A stretch of 64,000 nucleotides of DNA from Rhizobium sp. L43 (GCF_002531725.1 NZ_NWSQ01000002.1:399460-463459); one strand, 5' to 3'; positions 28,991 through 38,780 are shown, numbered from the stretch's first letter. The notes: a model not told the origin generated them from the sequence alone. A program made the numbers and translations.

Positions 28991-29878
28991 TCAACGCTTC
29001 ATGCCCGTCGTGGCGATGCCCTCGATCAACAGGCGCTGGAAGAACAGGAAGAAGAAGAACACCGGCACGAGCGTCAGGGTCGACATGGCGAACAGGCCGC
29101 CCCAATCCGATGCGCTGGTGGAGTCGACGAAGGTGCGCAGGCCGAGCTGGATCGTATAGGTGTTCATGTCGTTCAGGTAGATCAGCGGACCGAAGAAATC
29201 GTCCCAAGTCCAGATGAAGGAGAAGATCGCGGCCGTCGCCAGCACCGGCAGCGACAGCGGCAGCATGATCTTCCAGTAGATGCGCCAGGCGCTGCAGCCA
29301 TCCATCATCGCCGCCTCGTCGAGTTCGCGCGGGATACCGCGGAAGAATTGCACCATGAGGAAGATGAAGAAGGCGTCACTTGCCAGGAACTTCGGCACGA
29401 CAAGCGGCAGGATGGTGTTCACCCAGCCGAGATCGAGGAAGAGCACATATTGCGGGATCAGCGTCACGTGGTAGGGGATCATCAACGTGCCGAGCATGAT
29501 CGCGAACCAGAAGTTCCGGCCGGCAAAGCGCAGCCGCGCAAAGGCGTAGGCCGTCAGCGAACAGGCGATCACATTGCCCGTCACCACCAGCAGCGAGATG
29601 ACGAGCGAATTCCAGAAGAACCGGCCGAAGCTGATATCGAGGCCATTCCAACCGCGCGCATAGGAGGAGACATCGATCGACGACGGGATCAGCGAGGTCG
29701 ACGAAAAGATCTCGTTTTCCGGCCTGACCGATGCCGAAACCATCCACAACAGCGGATAGAGCATGAGAAGCGAAGCGGCGATCAGCAGGGCGTGGATGAC
29801 GAGCGACGCCGGCAGGCTGCGTTTGGTGATATCGGATGGCGGCCTCGCCGCAGTGACGGAAGCGGTCATCTCAGTCAT
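28991..29878 (-). CDS. Carbohydrate ABC transporter permease (MalG/UgpE type)
   Basis: 295 aa inner-membrane protein with six predicted helices. The EAA loop is RGIPRELDEAAMMDGCSAWRIYWKIMLPLSLPVL (EAAxxDG...G.....P matches CUT1 permeases). Its first bases overlap the end of the upstream permease gene by 8 bases. Works with the second permease, the ATPase and the binding protein of the same operon. Confidence 0.92.
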   Translation of the reverse strand: MTEMTASVTAARPPSDITKRSLPASLVIHALLIAASLLMLYPLLWMVSASVRPENEIFSSTSLIPSSIDVSSYARGWNGLDISFGRFFWNSLVISLLVVTGNVIACSLTAYAFARLRFAGRNFWFAIMLGTLMIPYHVTLIPQYVLFLDLGWVNTILPLVVPKFLASDAFFIFLMVQFFRGIPRELDEAAMMDGCSAWRIYWKIMLPLSLPVLATAAIFSFIWTWDDFFGPLIYLNDMNTYTIQLGLRTFVDSTSASDWGGLFAMSTLTLVPVFFFFLFFQRLLIEGIATTGMKR

Positions 29879-30830
29879 CGTAGTGCACCCAATAACGCGA
29901 GGTCAGGAAGGAGAAGGCAGTGAAGATCGCAATGATCACCACCAGGATCCAGGCGAGCGCCGAAGCATAGCCCATGCGGAAATTGCCGAAGGCTTCCTGA
30001 TAGAGGTAGAGCGTGTAAAAGAGCGTCGAGTTGATCGGACCGCCCGTGCCGCCCGATATGATGAAGGCGGGCGTGAAGGCCTTGAAGGCCTCGATCGTCT
30101 GGACGACGGCGTTAAAGAAAATCACCGGCGTCAGAAGCGGAAGGGTGATCTTGTAGAATTGCCGGAATTTCGAGGCGCCGTCGAGGCTGGCGGCCTCATA
30201 CATATCCTGCGGAATCTGGCGCAGGCCGGCCAGGAAAATAATCATCGGCGAGCCGAACTGCCAGACGGACAGCGCCACCAGCGTGTAAATCGAATAGCTC
30301 GGATGCGAGATCCAGCTCGGACCTTCGATGCCGAAATGCGAGAGCGCGGCATTGACGAGGCCATCGCTGGCGAAAAGCTGCCGCCAGAGCACGGCGATCG
30401 CCACGCTGCCGCCCAGCAACGAGGGGAGATAAAAGATGGCGCGATAGATCGGCAGCCCACGCAGGCCGCGATTCAAAGCCATGGCGACCAGCAAGGCGAA
30501 GGTCAGTTTGAACGGCACCGAGAAGACCACGTAGGTCAGGGTGACGTGCATGGCGGCCGAGAATTTCGGATCCGCCGTGGCGATGCGCACGTAATTCGCG
30601 GTCCCCACCCACCTCGGCGACTGCAGCATGTCGAAGTCGGTGAAGGAGAGATAGAGCGAAATCAGGGCCGGCCCGAGCGTCAGCCCGAAAAAGCCGACGA
30701 GCCATGGCAGAAGGAAGAGATAGCCGGGAGCATTGGCATTCCAGAGACGCCGGAAGCGCCCTTCGGCCACGGCCCCCTGATATCTTTCCACGGATATGGC
30801 CCCTGCGGGCGTGCGCATCGCATTGCTCAT
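29871..30830 (-). CDS. Carbohydrate ABC transporter permease (MalF/UgpA type)
   Basis: 319 aa with a longer N-terminus and six helices. EAA loop QDMYEAASLDGASKFRQFYKITLPLLTPVI. It follows the binding-protein gene by only six bases. Substrate inferred as an oligosaccharide or sugar derivative from neighbours, not from the permease itself. Confidence 0.92.
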   Translation of the reverse strand: MSNAMRTPAGAISVERYQGAVAEGRFRRLWNANAPGYLFLLPWLVGFFGLTLGPALISLYLSFTDFDMLQSPRWVGTANYVRIATADPKFSAAMHVTLTYVVFSVPFKLTFALLVAMALNRGLRGLPIYRAIFYLPSLLGGSVAIAVLWRQLFASDGLVNAALSHFGIEGPSWISHPSYSIYTLVALSVWQFGSPMIIFLAGLRQIPQDMYEAASLDGASKFRQFYKITLPLLTPVIFFNAVVQTIEAFKAFTPAFIISGGTGGPINSTLFYTLYLYQEAFGNFRMGYASALAWILVVIIAIFTAFSFLTSRYWVHYDD

Positions 30831-30836
30831 ACGGGA

Positions 30837-32123
30837 TCAGCCTCGTGCGAGAATTCGCGTGATTTCGTCGACAAGCTGCTTGCCGCCATCGGAGGGAGAC
30901 AGCTGTCCGAAGGCCACTTGCTCGGCGATGTTGCGCAGAATAAGCGTGCCTTCGCCTGCGCCGGTCGGCGGCGGGGGCGGCAGCGGGCCGGCGAGATCAC
31001 CGAGGCCGGCGACATAGTCGAGCGGAACCTTGCCGATTTCGTCGAGTTTGGTGGCGACGACATCACGCATTGCCTTCGATTCCGGAATGCCGCGCTCGAC
31101 GTCGAGGATCACCGCGGCATCCGGATTCTTGACGAAGAAGTTGACGTAGTCGACCGCCTGATCCATCACCTTCGACTGCGCCGAGACGGAGAAGAACATC
31201 GATGGCTTGCGGTAATGGCCGCCCTTCGAGTCCGGCGTGATGCGCATGTAGTTGGTCAGGGCCAGCCTGTCCTTGACCATGGCCTGGTAGCCGACGAACT
31301 GGTTGCTGTGTGCATAATCGCAGGCAGCCTTACCAAGCGTAAGCGGGCTGGTATCGATCGTGTCTTTATACAGAGCCTGGATATCAGGTGTGACGCAAGC
31401 TCCGGCTGCGCGGAACTTAGCCCACATATCGAACCATTCAGAGGCTTCTTCAGGACCGAAAGCGATCTTCGAGTCCGCCGTATAGAGCGCCTTGCCGCGT
31501 TGGCGGAGGTAGTTTTCAAGAGCCGGTTCGACACCGCTGCCGTCGGCAAAGCCGAAGTAGCCCTTGCGCTTACCGGCCTTGGTCATCTCGGCGCCGATCT
31601 TGCCGAATTCTTCCCAGGTCGTCTTCTGCGTCGGCATATCGATGCCGGCTTCCTTGAAGGCGGCGGCGTTCAACACGGTTGCGGCCGAGTTGGCGCCGAG
31701 ACTGACACCATAGAGATGGCCATCGACCTTGCCGCCTTCGATCTGCGCAGGATCGAAATCCTCGAGCTGCAGCTTCGACGGCATGTAGGATTCCAGCGGA
31801 GCGAGGGCGCCGCGCCGAGCATATTCGACGATATAGCGGTAGTCCATCTGGATGATGTCGGGAGCGTTGCGGCCGGCGACCTGGGTCGCAAGTCGTGGCC
31901 AGTAATCGGCCCATCCGAGAAACTCGCCGGTGATGGCAGTGCCGGCATTCTTCGCCTTGTAGAGTTCCGACACCTTGTTGGTGCGGTCGGCGCGCGGCTG
32001 CGAACCCCACCACAGGAGACGCAGGCGCGTTTCCTGTGCCATGGCGCTGCTTCCGAGGGCCGCGAGCGACAGAAGCGTGGCGCCTCCCGCAACGAAATTA
32101 CGTCTGCTTACACGTAGAGTCAT
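30837..32123 (-). CDS. Extracellular sugar-binding protein of ABC transporter, Tat signal
   Basis: About 428 aa, SBP family 1 (UgpB/MalE type). The N-terminus MTLRVSRRNFVAGGATLLSL carries a twin-arginine motif (SRRNF) and a hydrophobic core ending AMA-QE, so it is probably exported folded. The mature part starts with LRLLWWGSQPRADRT. First gene of the transporter operon; GGAGG lies upstream and a TetR-type palindrome at 32183-32198. It is clearly related in sequence to the orphan binding protein at 41.8 kb. Confidence 0.9.
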   Translation of the reverse strand: MTLRVSRRNFVAGGATLLSLAALGSSAMAQETRLRLLWWGSQPRADRTNKVSELYKAKNAGTAITGEFLGWADYWPRLATQVAGRNAPDIIQMDYRYIVEYARRGALAPLESYMPSKLQLEDFDPAQIEGGKVDGHLYGVSLGANSAATVLNAAAFKEAGIDMPTQKTTWEEFGKIGAEMTKAGKRKGYFGFADGSGVEPALENYLRQRGKALYTADSKIAFGPEEASEWFDMWAKFRAAGACVTPDIQALYKDTIDTSPLTLGKAACDYAHSNQFVGYQAMVKDRLALTNYMRITPDSKGGHYRKPSMFFSVSAQSKVMDQAVDYVNFFVKNPDAAVILDVERGIPESKAMRDVVATKLDEIGKVPLDYVAGLGDLAGPLPPPPPTGAGEGTLILRNIAEQVAFGQLSPSDGGKQLVDEITRILARG

Positions 32124-32182
32124 TTTTTCCTCCTCCAAAGGGAAGCGCCTCCACACGCTTCCGACCAGTTACCCTTGCATAA

Positions 32183-32198
32183 ATAACTAATTGGTTAC
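32183..32198. promoter_or_regulatory. Putative TetR operator between SBP gene and tetR
   Basis: TAACT-AATT-GGTTA (32184-32197) plus a flanking C: 5-bp half-sites with a 4-base spacer, in the divergent promoter of the ABC operon and tetR. Confidence 0.55.
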
Positions 32199-32388
32199 AA
32201 GCTACGAGCAAAGCGGCAAGCGTGTCAAGCGGTGTCGGCCAGAGCAGGGTGCCGAAAAGTGCGAGCGGCTTTCGAACGGCATCATGCTCTCACTATTCAC
32301 ACTGGAACAGGACCGCGCTTCTGAATTCGGTTTTTACAATTTCGCACTGAAGGCTTATGAGCGCAACAAGCGAGAGGGAGGTGGAGAG

Positions 32389-33066
32389 ATGAACGACAGC
32401 GGCGAGCATGGGGAGAAAAAAAGATCTCGGCGCCCATCTCAGGAACGGACGGCCCAGCGCGATCCGGAGCGGACACGCGCCGCAATCCTTGAAGCGGCCA
32501 CCCGGGAATTCGCCGAAAACGGCATGGGCGGGGCCCGCGTCGACGCCATCGCCGAGCGTGCCGGCACCAACAAGCGCATGCTCTACCATTATTTCGGCGA
32601 CAAGGAGCAGCTCTATCTCCGCGTGCTCGAAGAAGCCTATGTCGGCATCCGCACCGCCGAGCGCGCGCTCCACATCGGCGACCGCAGCCCGGAGGAGGGC
32701 ATCGGGGAACTCGCGCTCTTCACCTGGCGCTATTTTCTCCAGCACCCGGAATTCCTCAGCCTGCTCGGCACGGAAAACCTGCATCGGGCCCGGTGGCTGC
32801 GCCAATCCGTGCGGCTCAAGGAGCTGCATTCGCATCTGATCGGCGAGCTGACCGATGTGCTCGAGCAGGGAAAGAAGCAGGGCGTCTTCATCGAGACCGC
32901 CGATCCCCTGCATGTCTACCTGACGATCGCCTCGCTCGGTTATTTCTACCTTTCCAACCAGTACACGCTTTCGACGATCTTCGGCCGCGACCTGATCGAG
33001 CCGACCCATCTCAATGCCTGGGAAAAGCATATCGTCCACGTCACGCTGACCTCGATCAAGCGCTAG
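32389..33066 (+). CDS. TetR/AcrR family transcriptional regulator
   Basis: 225 aa. N-terminal HTH: RTRAAILEAATREFAENGMGGARVDAIAERAGTNKRMLYHYFGDKEQLYLRVL, typical TetR. The C-terminal ligand domain has HPEFLSLLGTENLHRARWL. The start at 32389 follows GGGAGG; the longer frame is unlikely to be translated. Divergent from the ABC operon and just before the dehydrogenase/aldolase operon, both with the same palindrome, so it most likely represses both in the absence of a sugar-derived inducer. Confidence 0.88.
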   Translation: MNDSGEHGEKKRSRRPSQERTAQRDPERTRAAILEAATREFAENGMGGARVDAIAERAGTNKRMLYHYFGDKEQLYLRVLEEAYVGIRTAERALHIGDRSPEEGIGELALFTWRYFLQHPEFLSLLGTENLHRARWLRQSVRLKELHSHLIGELTDVLEQGKKQGVFIETADPLHVYLTIASLGYFYLSNQYTLSTIFGRDLIEPTHLNAWEKHIVHVTLTSIKR

Positions 33067-33156
33067 ATGTGAGCCTTCTGCAGCCTGACCCGGAAAGGCT
33101 CTGATCCTGAAAGTCGGATTCGACTCTTGACAGCGGCGCCGCTCTTCTGCCATCAA

Positions 33157-33172
33157 GTAACTGTTTAGTTAC
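33157..33172. promoter_or_regulatory. Putative TetR operator before the aldolase operon
   Basis: GTAACT-GTTT-AGTTAC, a perfect 6-4-6 palindrome, 65 bases before the oxidoreductase start codon. Best match of the three sites of this type. Confidence 0.6.
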
Positions 33173-33236
33173 CGGCTTGGGAGGGCCGGGCCAGGACGCC
33201 CGCTCCCCGCCGCAAAGATTCCAGGGAGGAAAAAAA

Positions 33237-34385
33237 ATGGCACGCTTGGGGATCATCTTGCACGGCGTTACCGGCCGCATGGGTTACAATCAGCACCTGG
33301 TGCGTTCGATCCTCGCCTTCCGCGACCAGGGCGGCATCACGCTGCAATCGGGCGAAAAACTCGAGATCGACCCGATCATCGTCGGCCGCAACGGCGCCAA
33401 GATGGAAGAGCTGGCGAAGAAGCACGGCATCAAGCGCTGGTCGACCGATCTGAATGCCGCGCTCGCCAATCCCGACGACACGATCTTCTTCGACGCCGGC
33501 ACGACGCTGATGCGCGCCGAGCTGCTGTCCAAGGCGCTCGATGCCGGCAAACATGTCTATTGCGAAAAGCCGATCTCCGACGACCTGCAGGTGGCGATCG
33601 ATCTCGCCCGCAAGGCGCGGCGCTCCGGGCTCAAGCACGGCGTCGTGCAGGACAAGCTCTTCCTGCCCGGCCTGCGCAAGCTGGCGCTGCTCAAGGATTC
33701 CGGGTTCTTCGGCAAGATCCTCTCGGTGCGCGGCGAATTCGGCTACTGGGTTTTCGAAGGTGATTGGGGCGTGCCCGCCCAGCGCCCCTCCTGGAATTAC
33801 CGCAAGGGCGACGGCGGCGGCATCATCCTCGATATGCTCTGCCACTGGCGCTACGTGCTCGACAATCTGTTCGGTGAAGTCAAAGCCGTTTCCTGCCTCG
33901 GCGCCACGCATATTCCGCGCCGCATCGACGAGCAGGGCAAGCCTTATGATTGCGACACCGATGACGCGGCCTATGCGACCTTCGAGCTCGACGGCGGCGC
34001 GATCGCGCAGATCAACTCCTCCTGGGCTGTGCGCGTGCGCCGTGACGACCTCGTGACCTTCCAGGTCGACGGCACGCATGGTTCGGCCGTCGCCGGCCTG
34101 ACGAAATGCTGGAGCCAGCACCGCGTCAACACGCCGAAGCCGGTCTGGAACCCCGACCAGCCGCAGACGATCGACTTCTACAAGACCTGGGACGAGGTTC
34201 CGGACACGCAGGCCTTCGACAACGGTTTCAAGGCGCAGTGGGAAATGTTCATTCGCCATGTCGTCGAAGATGCGCCCTGGCCCTATGGGCTGGAAGCCGG
34301 CGCCAAGGGCGTACAGCTGGCCGAACTCGGGCTGAAATCCTGGGCCGAACGCCGCTGGCTCGATGTTCCGGCACTGGAGTTCTGA
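33237..34385 (+). CDS. Gfo/Idh/MocA family oxidoreductase
   Basis: 382 aa NAD(P)-dependent dehydrogenase. N-terminal Rossmann region ARLGIILHGVTGRMG has an atypical glycine pattern (GVTGRMG, as in dihydrodipicolinate reductase), then HVYCEKPIS holds the EKP lysine. The start at 33237 follows GGGAGGA. First gene of a four-gene plus-strand operon controlled by the upstream TetR site. Likely oxidises a sugar or sugar acid before cleavage by the DUF993 protein; substrate unknown. Confidence 0.85.
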   Translation: MARLGIILHGVTGRMGYNQHLVRSILAFRDQGGITLQSGEKLEIDPIIVGRNGAKMEELAKKHGIKRWSTDLNAALANPDDTIFFDAGTTLMRAELLSKALDAGKHVYCEKPISDDLQVAIDLARKARRSGLKHGVVQDKLFLPGLRKLALLKDSGFFGKILSVRGEFGYWVFEGDWGVPAQRPSWNYRKGDGGGIILDMLCHWRYVLDNLFGEVKAVSCLGATHIPRRIDEQGKPYDCDTDDAAYATFELDGGAIAQINSSWAVRVRRDDLVTFQVDGTHGSAVAGLTKCWSQHRVNTPKPVWNPDQPQTIDFYKTWDEVPDTQAFDNGFKAQWEMFIRHVVEDAPWPYGLEAGAKGVQLAELGLKSWAERRWLDVPALEF

Positions 34386-34388
34386 GCC

Positions 34389-35552
34389 GTGACGACGATC
34401 AATCTCCCCCTCGACGGCAAGATCGTCCCCTATACGCTGACCGGCACGCCGATCGAGCTGAAGAAGCGCGACGCCAAAAGCTTCCCGCGCATCGCCTTTG
34501 CCGCCGCCCATGTGGTCGCCGATCCGCTCGCCGACAACGATCCCTGGCTGACGCCGGCGATCGACTGGGAGCGCACACTTGCCTTCCGCCACCGGCTCTG
34601 GGATCTCGGCCTCGGCGTCGCCGAAGCGATGGATACGGCTCAGCGCGGCATGGGCCTCGGCTGGCCGGAAGCGCGCGACCTGATCCGCCGGGCGCTCAGC
34701 GAAGCGGCCGGCCGCAAGGATGCGCTGATCGCCTGCGGCGCCGGCACCGATCATCTGACACCGGGACCCGACGTCACGATCGATACGATCCTCAGGGCCT
34801 ATGAGGAGCAGATCGAAACGGTGGAGGCGGCCGGCGGCCGCATCATCCTGATGGCCAGCCGGGCGCTTGCCGTCGCGGCAAAAGGGCCGGACGATTATGT
34901 CAGGGTCTATGACCGCATCCTTCGCCAGGTCAGGGAACCTGTCATCATCCACTGGCTGGGCGAAATGTTCGATCCGGCGCTTGAGGGATATTGGGGCAAT
35001 GGCGATCACCTGAAAGCCATGGACACCTGCCTTGAGGTGATCGAAGCCAATGCCTCCAAGGTCGACGGCATCAAGATCTCGCTGCTTTCCAAGGAGAAGG
35101 AAGTGACCATGCGCCGGCAACTGCCGAAGAGCGTGCGCATGTATACCGGCGACGACTTCAACTATGCCGAACTGATCGCCGGCGACGAACAGGGTCATTC
35201 GGACGCCCTGCTCGGCATTTTCGATGCGATCGCCCCGGCAGCGTCCGCAGCACTCGACGCGCTCGGCCGCAAGAGCAATCACGAATTCTTCGACCTGCTC
35301 GAGCCGACCGTGCCGCTGTCGCGCCACATCTTCAAGGCGCCGACCCGCTTCTACAAGACAGGCGTCGTCTTCCTCGCCTATCTCAACGGCCTGCAGGATC
35401 ATTTCACCATGGTCGGCGGCCAGCAGAGCACCCGCTCATTGACGCATCTGGCCGAACTCTTCCGCCTGGCCGACAAGGCGCGAGTGCTGGCCGATCCGGA
35501 ACTTGCAGCGGCGCGCATGCGCCAAGTGCTTGCCGTCCACGGCGTTCACTGA
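34389..35552 (+). CDS. DUF993 protein, DHDPS/aldolase-like
   Basis: 387 aa TIM-barrel protein of the DUF993 family, annotated in databases as dihydrodipicolinate-synthase-like. The likely Schiff-base lysine lies in VDGIKISLLS, equivalent to the G-x-K of class I pyruvate aldolases. GTG start three bases after the upstream stop, so translationally coupled. Between two oxidoreductases and a sugar isomerase, it probably does a retro-aldol cleavage or dehydration of an oxidised sugar; no member with a known reaction comes to mind. Confidence 0.8.
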   Translation: MTTINLPLDGKIVPYTLTGTPIELKKRDAKSFPRIAFAAAHVVADPLADNDPWLTPAIDWERTLAFRHRLWDLGLGVAEAMDTAQRGMGLGWPEARDLIRRALSEAAGRKDALIACGAGTDHLTPGPDVTIDTILRAYEEQIETVEAAGGRIILMASRALAVAAKGPDDYVRVYDRILRQVREPVIIHWLGEMFDPALEGYWGNGDHLKAMDTCLEVIEANASKVDGIKISLLSKEKEVTMRRQLPKSVRMYTGDDFNYAELIAGDEQGHSDALLGIFDAIAPAASAALDALGRKSNHEFFDLLEPTVPLSRHIFKAPTRFYKTGVVFLAYLNGLQDHFTMVGGQQSTRSLTHLAELFRLADKARVLADPELAAARMRQVLAVHGVH

Positions 35553-35582
35553 TCGCCAGCATGGCAATAGGAGGAGAATGAC

Positions 35583-36413
35583 ATGCAGGTCGAAGGGCTT
35601 TCGATCAATCTGGCGACGATCCGCGAGCAATGCGGCTTTGCCGAGGCCGTCGATATCTGCCTGAAACACGGCATCACCGCGATCGCGCCTTGGCGCGACC
35701 AGGTCGCCAAGGTCGGTCTCGACGAGGCGGTGCGAATCGTCAAATCGAACGGCATCAAGCTGACCGGACTTTGCCGCGGCGGCTTCTTTCCGGCGGCGAA
35801 CGATGCCGACTGGCAGAAAAACCTCGACGACAACAGGCGTGCGATCGATGAGGCGGCAGCCTTCGCAGCCGATTGCCTGGTGCTCGTCGTCGGCGGCCTG
35901 CCGAGCAGCTCGAAGGATATTGTCGCGGCACGGCAGATGGTGTTCGACGGCATTGCCGCCGTGCTGCCGCATGCGCAGGCAGCCGGCGTCAAGCTCGCCA
36001 TCGAGCCGCTGCATCCGATGTATGCCGCCGACCGGGCCTGCGTGAACACACTCGGCCAGGCGCTCGACATGTGCGAGCCGCTCGGCGAGGATGTCGGCGT
36101 TGCGATCGACGTCTACCATGTCTGGTGGGATCCCGACCTTGCCAACCAGATCGCCCGCGCCGGACGGATGAAACGCATCTTTGCCCACCACATCTGCGAC
36201 TGGCTGGTGCCGACCAAGGACATGCTGCTCGACCGCGGCATGATGGGCGATGGCGTCATCGACCTCAAAGGCATAAGACGGATGATCGAGGCTGCCGGCT
36301 TCTTCGGCGCACAGGAGGTGGAGATCTTTTCGGCCGAGACCTGGTGGAAACGCCCGGCCGACGAGGTGATCGCCACCTGCGTCGAGCGGTTCCGGAGCTG
36401 CTGCCAGATCTGA
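35583..36413 (+). CDS. Sugar phosphate isomerase/epimerase (xylose isomerase-like TIM barrel)
   Basis: 276 aa, AP-endonuclease-2 fold. Metal ligands are visible as the Glu in LAIEPLHPMY, Asp/His in IDVYHVWWD, His in FAHHICDW and Glu in EVEIFS. GGAGG precedes the ATG by a few bases. Third gene of the operon; expected to isomerise or epimerise a keto-sugar intermediate. Confidence 0.88.
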   Translation: MQVEGLSINLATIREQCGFAEAVDICLKHGITAIAPWRDQVAKVGLDEAVRIVKSNGIKLTGLCRGGFFPAANDADWQKNLDDNRRAIDEAAAFAADCLVLVVGGLPSSSKDIVAARQMVFDGIAAVLPHAQAAGVKLAIEPLHPMYAADRACVNTLGQALDMCEPLGEDVGVAIDVYHVWWDPDLANQIARAGRMKRIFAHHICDWLVPTKDMLLDRGMMGDGVIDLKGIRRMIEAAGFFGAQEVEIFSAETWWKRPADEVIATCVERFRSCCQI

Positions 36414-36451
36414 TTTCAATACTTTTCATCACGCATGCAGGAGAATTATCG

Positions 36452-37729
36452 ATGGAGAAACGCCGTTTCGCCCTGATCGGCACGGGAAACCGCGGCACCA
36501 CCATGTGGGGCAAGGATCTGCTTGCCGGCTGGCGCGAACATGTCGACCTCACAGCCATCGTCGAGAAGAATTCGCTTCGCGGCGAGCGCGCCCGCAACAT
36601 GATCGGCAGCAATGCGCCGCTCTATGACAATATCGATTCCATGCTGGCCGAGCAGAAGCCGGATCTGGCCATCGTCTGCACGCCCGACCATACGCATGAC
36701 GATATCATCGTGCGGGCGCTGGAGTCCGGCATCGACGTCATCACCGAAAAGCCGATGACCACCTCGATCGAGAAAATTCGCCGGATTCTTGATGCCGAAA
36801 AGCGCACCGGCCGCCGGGTCGACGTCTCCTTCAACTACCGCTATGCGCCGACGGCGGCCAAGATCAAGGAATTGCTGAATGCCGGCGAGATCGGCCGGGT
36901 GACCTCGGTCGATTTTCACTGGTATCTCAACACCAAGCACGGCGCCGATTACTTCCGCCGCTGGCATGCCTATACCGAAAATTCTGGCAGCCTGTTCGTC
37001 CACAAGGCCACCCACCATTTCGACCTGCTGAACTGGTATCTCGACAGCGATCCCGAGTCCGTCGCCGCGTTTGCCGACCTGCAGAACTACGGCCGCAAGG
37101 GCCCATTCCGCGGCCCCCGCTGCAAGCTCTGTCCGCACACGGGGGAATGCGACTACTATCTCGATCTCGAAGCCGATCCCTTCCTCGATCAGCTCTACGA
37201 GGATCCCTCTGAGATCGACGGCTACTTCCGCGACGGCTGCGTCTTCCGCGAGGATATCGACATTCCCGATACGATGGTGGTCAGCCTCCGCTACCGCAAC
37301 AATGTCCACGTCTCCTATTCGCTGAATACCTTCCAACCGATCGAAGGCCATCACCTCGCCTTCAACGGCACCAAGGGGCGCATCGAGCTTCGCCAGTACG
37401 AGGCTCAGCCCTGGGAAGAGCCGAAACAGGACACGATCCAGCTGATCCGCAATTTCCCGAACGGCGGGCAAGCGGTGGAGCGCATCGTCGTTCCGCATTT
37501 CACCGGCGGCCATTACGGCGGCGACGACCGGATGCGCAACATGATCTTCAAGCCCGATATGGAAGACAGGCTCGCTCAGCGCGCCGGCACGCGCGCGGGC
37601 GCCATGTCCGTGCTCTGCGGCATTGCCGCGCTGACGAGCTCGCGCACCGGTAAAGTCGTCGATATCGCCGACCTGATGCCCGAGCTTGCCAATGACGGTT
37701 CGCCCAATTCGCTGAGGACACCACGCTGA
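36452..37729 (+). CDS. Gfo/Idh/MocA family oxidoreductase with Cys cluster
   Basis: 425 aa. Rossmann motif FALIGTGNRGTTMWG, catalytic-lysine motif ITEKPMTT, and a distinctive CxxCxxxxxC cluster (RCKLCPHTGECDYY) near residue 225 that may bind zinc or be structural; it is seen in one branch of the family. The ATG at 36452 with GGAG upstream is chosen; the frame is open much further upstream but overlaps the isomerase. Last gene of the operon. Confidence 0.87.
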   Translation: MEKRRFALIGTGNRGTTMWGKDLLAGWREHVDLTAIVEKNSLRGERARNMIGSNAPLYDNIDSMLAEQKPDLAIVCTPDHTHDDIIVRALESGIDVITEKPMTTSIEKIRRILDAEKRTGRRVDVSFNYRYAPTAAKIKELLNAGEIGRVTSVDFHWYLNTKHGADYFRRWHAYTENSGSLFVHKATHHFDLLNWYLDSDPESVAAFADLQNYGRKGPFRGPRCKLCPHTGECDYYLDLEADPFLDQLYEDPSEIDGYFRDGCVFREDIDIPDTMVVSLRYRNNVHVSYSLNTFQPIEGHHLAFNGTKGRIELRQYEAQPWEEPKQDTIQLIRNFPNGGQAVERIVVPHFTGGHYGGDDRMRNMIFKPDMEDRLAQRAGTRAGAMSVLCGIAALTSSRTGKVVDIADLMPELANDGSPNSLRTPR

Positions 37730-37766
37730 GGCAGGCCACATGAACCCCGCGGGCGAGGAATAAACG

Positions 37767-38780
37767 TCAGGCGATGTTTTCCAGATTCTCTCGGCGGATC
37801 TGGTAGAGCAGCGGCCGGCCGCTCATAAAACGCTCGACCTCGTCCACCGCCATCTCGCCGAGGCGCCCGCGTTCCAGCCCGATGGCGCCGGCGATATGCG
37901 GCGTCAGGAAGACGTTGGGCAGATCGTAGAATGCGGAACCCGCGTCTGGAATCTCGGGATCGGTCACGTCGATGACTGCCTCGATGCGGCCGGTCTTCAG
38001 CTCCGAAAGCAGGGCGGCCTCATCAATGAGGATGCCGCGCGCGGTGTTGATGAGCGTTGCCCCGTCCTTCATCAGCGCCAGTCTCCGCGCATCGATCATA
38101 TGCTGCGTCGACGGCAGCGACGGCGCGTGCAGGGAAATGATATCGGCTCGCCGCATCAATGCGTCGAGATCGACCTTTTCCGCTCCCAATCCGGCTGCCT
38201 CGGCGGCATCGAGCATGGGATCGAACAGCAGCAGCCTGTAGTCGAAGGGTTTCAAGAGCTCGATCACGCGCCTGCCGATGCGCGAGGCGCCGACGATGCC
38301 GAGAGTGCGGCCATAATTCCCGATCGCCTGGCGCTGCATCGGATAGGTCCGATCGCGGTTGCGGTCGGCGACGTAGAGATCGCGGAAACGAAAGGCGCGT
38401 TTGCCGGCGAAGAGGATCGCGGCGAGCGTGAATTCGGCAACCGGCACGGCATTGGCCTCGGCCGAATGGCTGACCGTTATGATGCCGGTTTCGAAGATGG
38501 CTTCGTCGATGATGCCCTTCACCGTGCCCGCCGCATGGACGATGAGGCGAAGCTGCGGTGCGGCCGCGGGAATCTCGGGCCCGACATAGGGCGCCCCCCA
38601 GCCGGTGATCAGGATTTCGGCTTCGGAGAGTAGGCGTCTTGCCCGCGCGTCGTCCAAGCGCTGCAGCGGCTCGGGGTCCAGCAGGCGGCCGATGGTGTCG
38701 AGCCGCCGTAGGACCGCATCGGGCAGGACATGTTCCGTGCGCGACGGCTCCATGGCAAGGACGATTGCCGGACGACTCAT
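37767..38780 (-). CDS. D-isomer-specific 2-hydroxyacid dehydrogenase
   Basis: 337 aa NAD(P)-dependent enzyme. Cofactor fingerprint LGIVGASRIGRRVIE; catalytic Arg in LINTARG, Glu in IDVTDPEIPD and His in FLTPHIAGA. Overlaps the upstream DUF2264 gene by 4 bases, so it belongs to the LacI-DUF2264 operon. Might reduce a 2-keto sugar acid or oxidise a glycerate-type product; substrate not decided. Confidence 0.88.
   Translation of the reverse strand: MSRPAIVLAMEPSRTEHVLPDAVLRRLDTIGRLLDPEPLQRLDDARARRLLSEAEILITGWGAPYVGPEIPAAAPQLRLIVHAAGTVKGIIDEAIFETGIITVSHSAEANAVPVAEFTLAAILFAGKRAFRFRDLYVADRNRDRTYPMQRQAIGNYGRTLGIVGASRIGRRVIELLKPFDYRLLLFDPMLDAAEAAGLGAEKVDLDALMRRADIISLHAPSLPSTQHMIDARRLALMKDGATLINTARGILIDEAALLSELKTGRIEAVIDVTDPEIPDAGSAFYDLPNVFLTPHIAGAIGLERGRLGEMAVDEVERFMSGRPLLYQIRRENLENIA

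Noticed and set aside
29763..32117. 784-codon plus-strand frame across the ABC operon
   Set aside because: It is opposite three well supported transporter genes, with no motif of its own.
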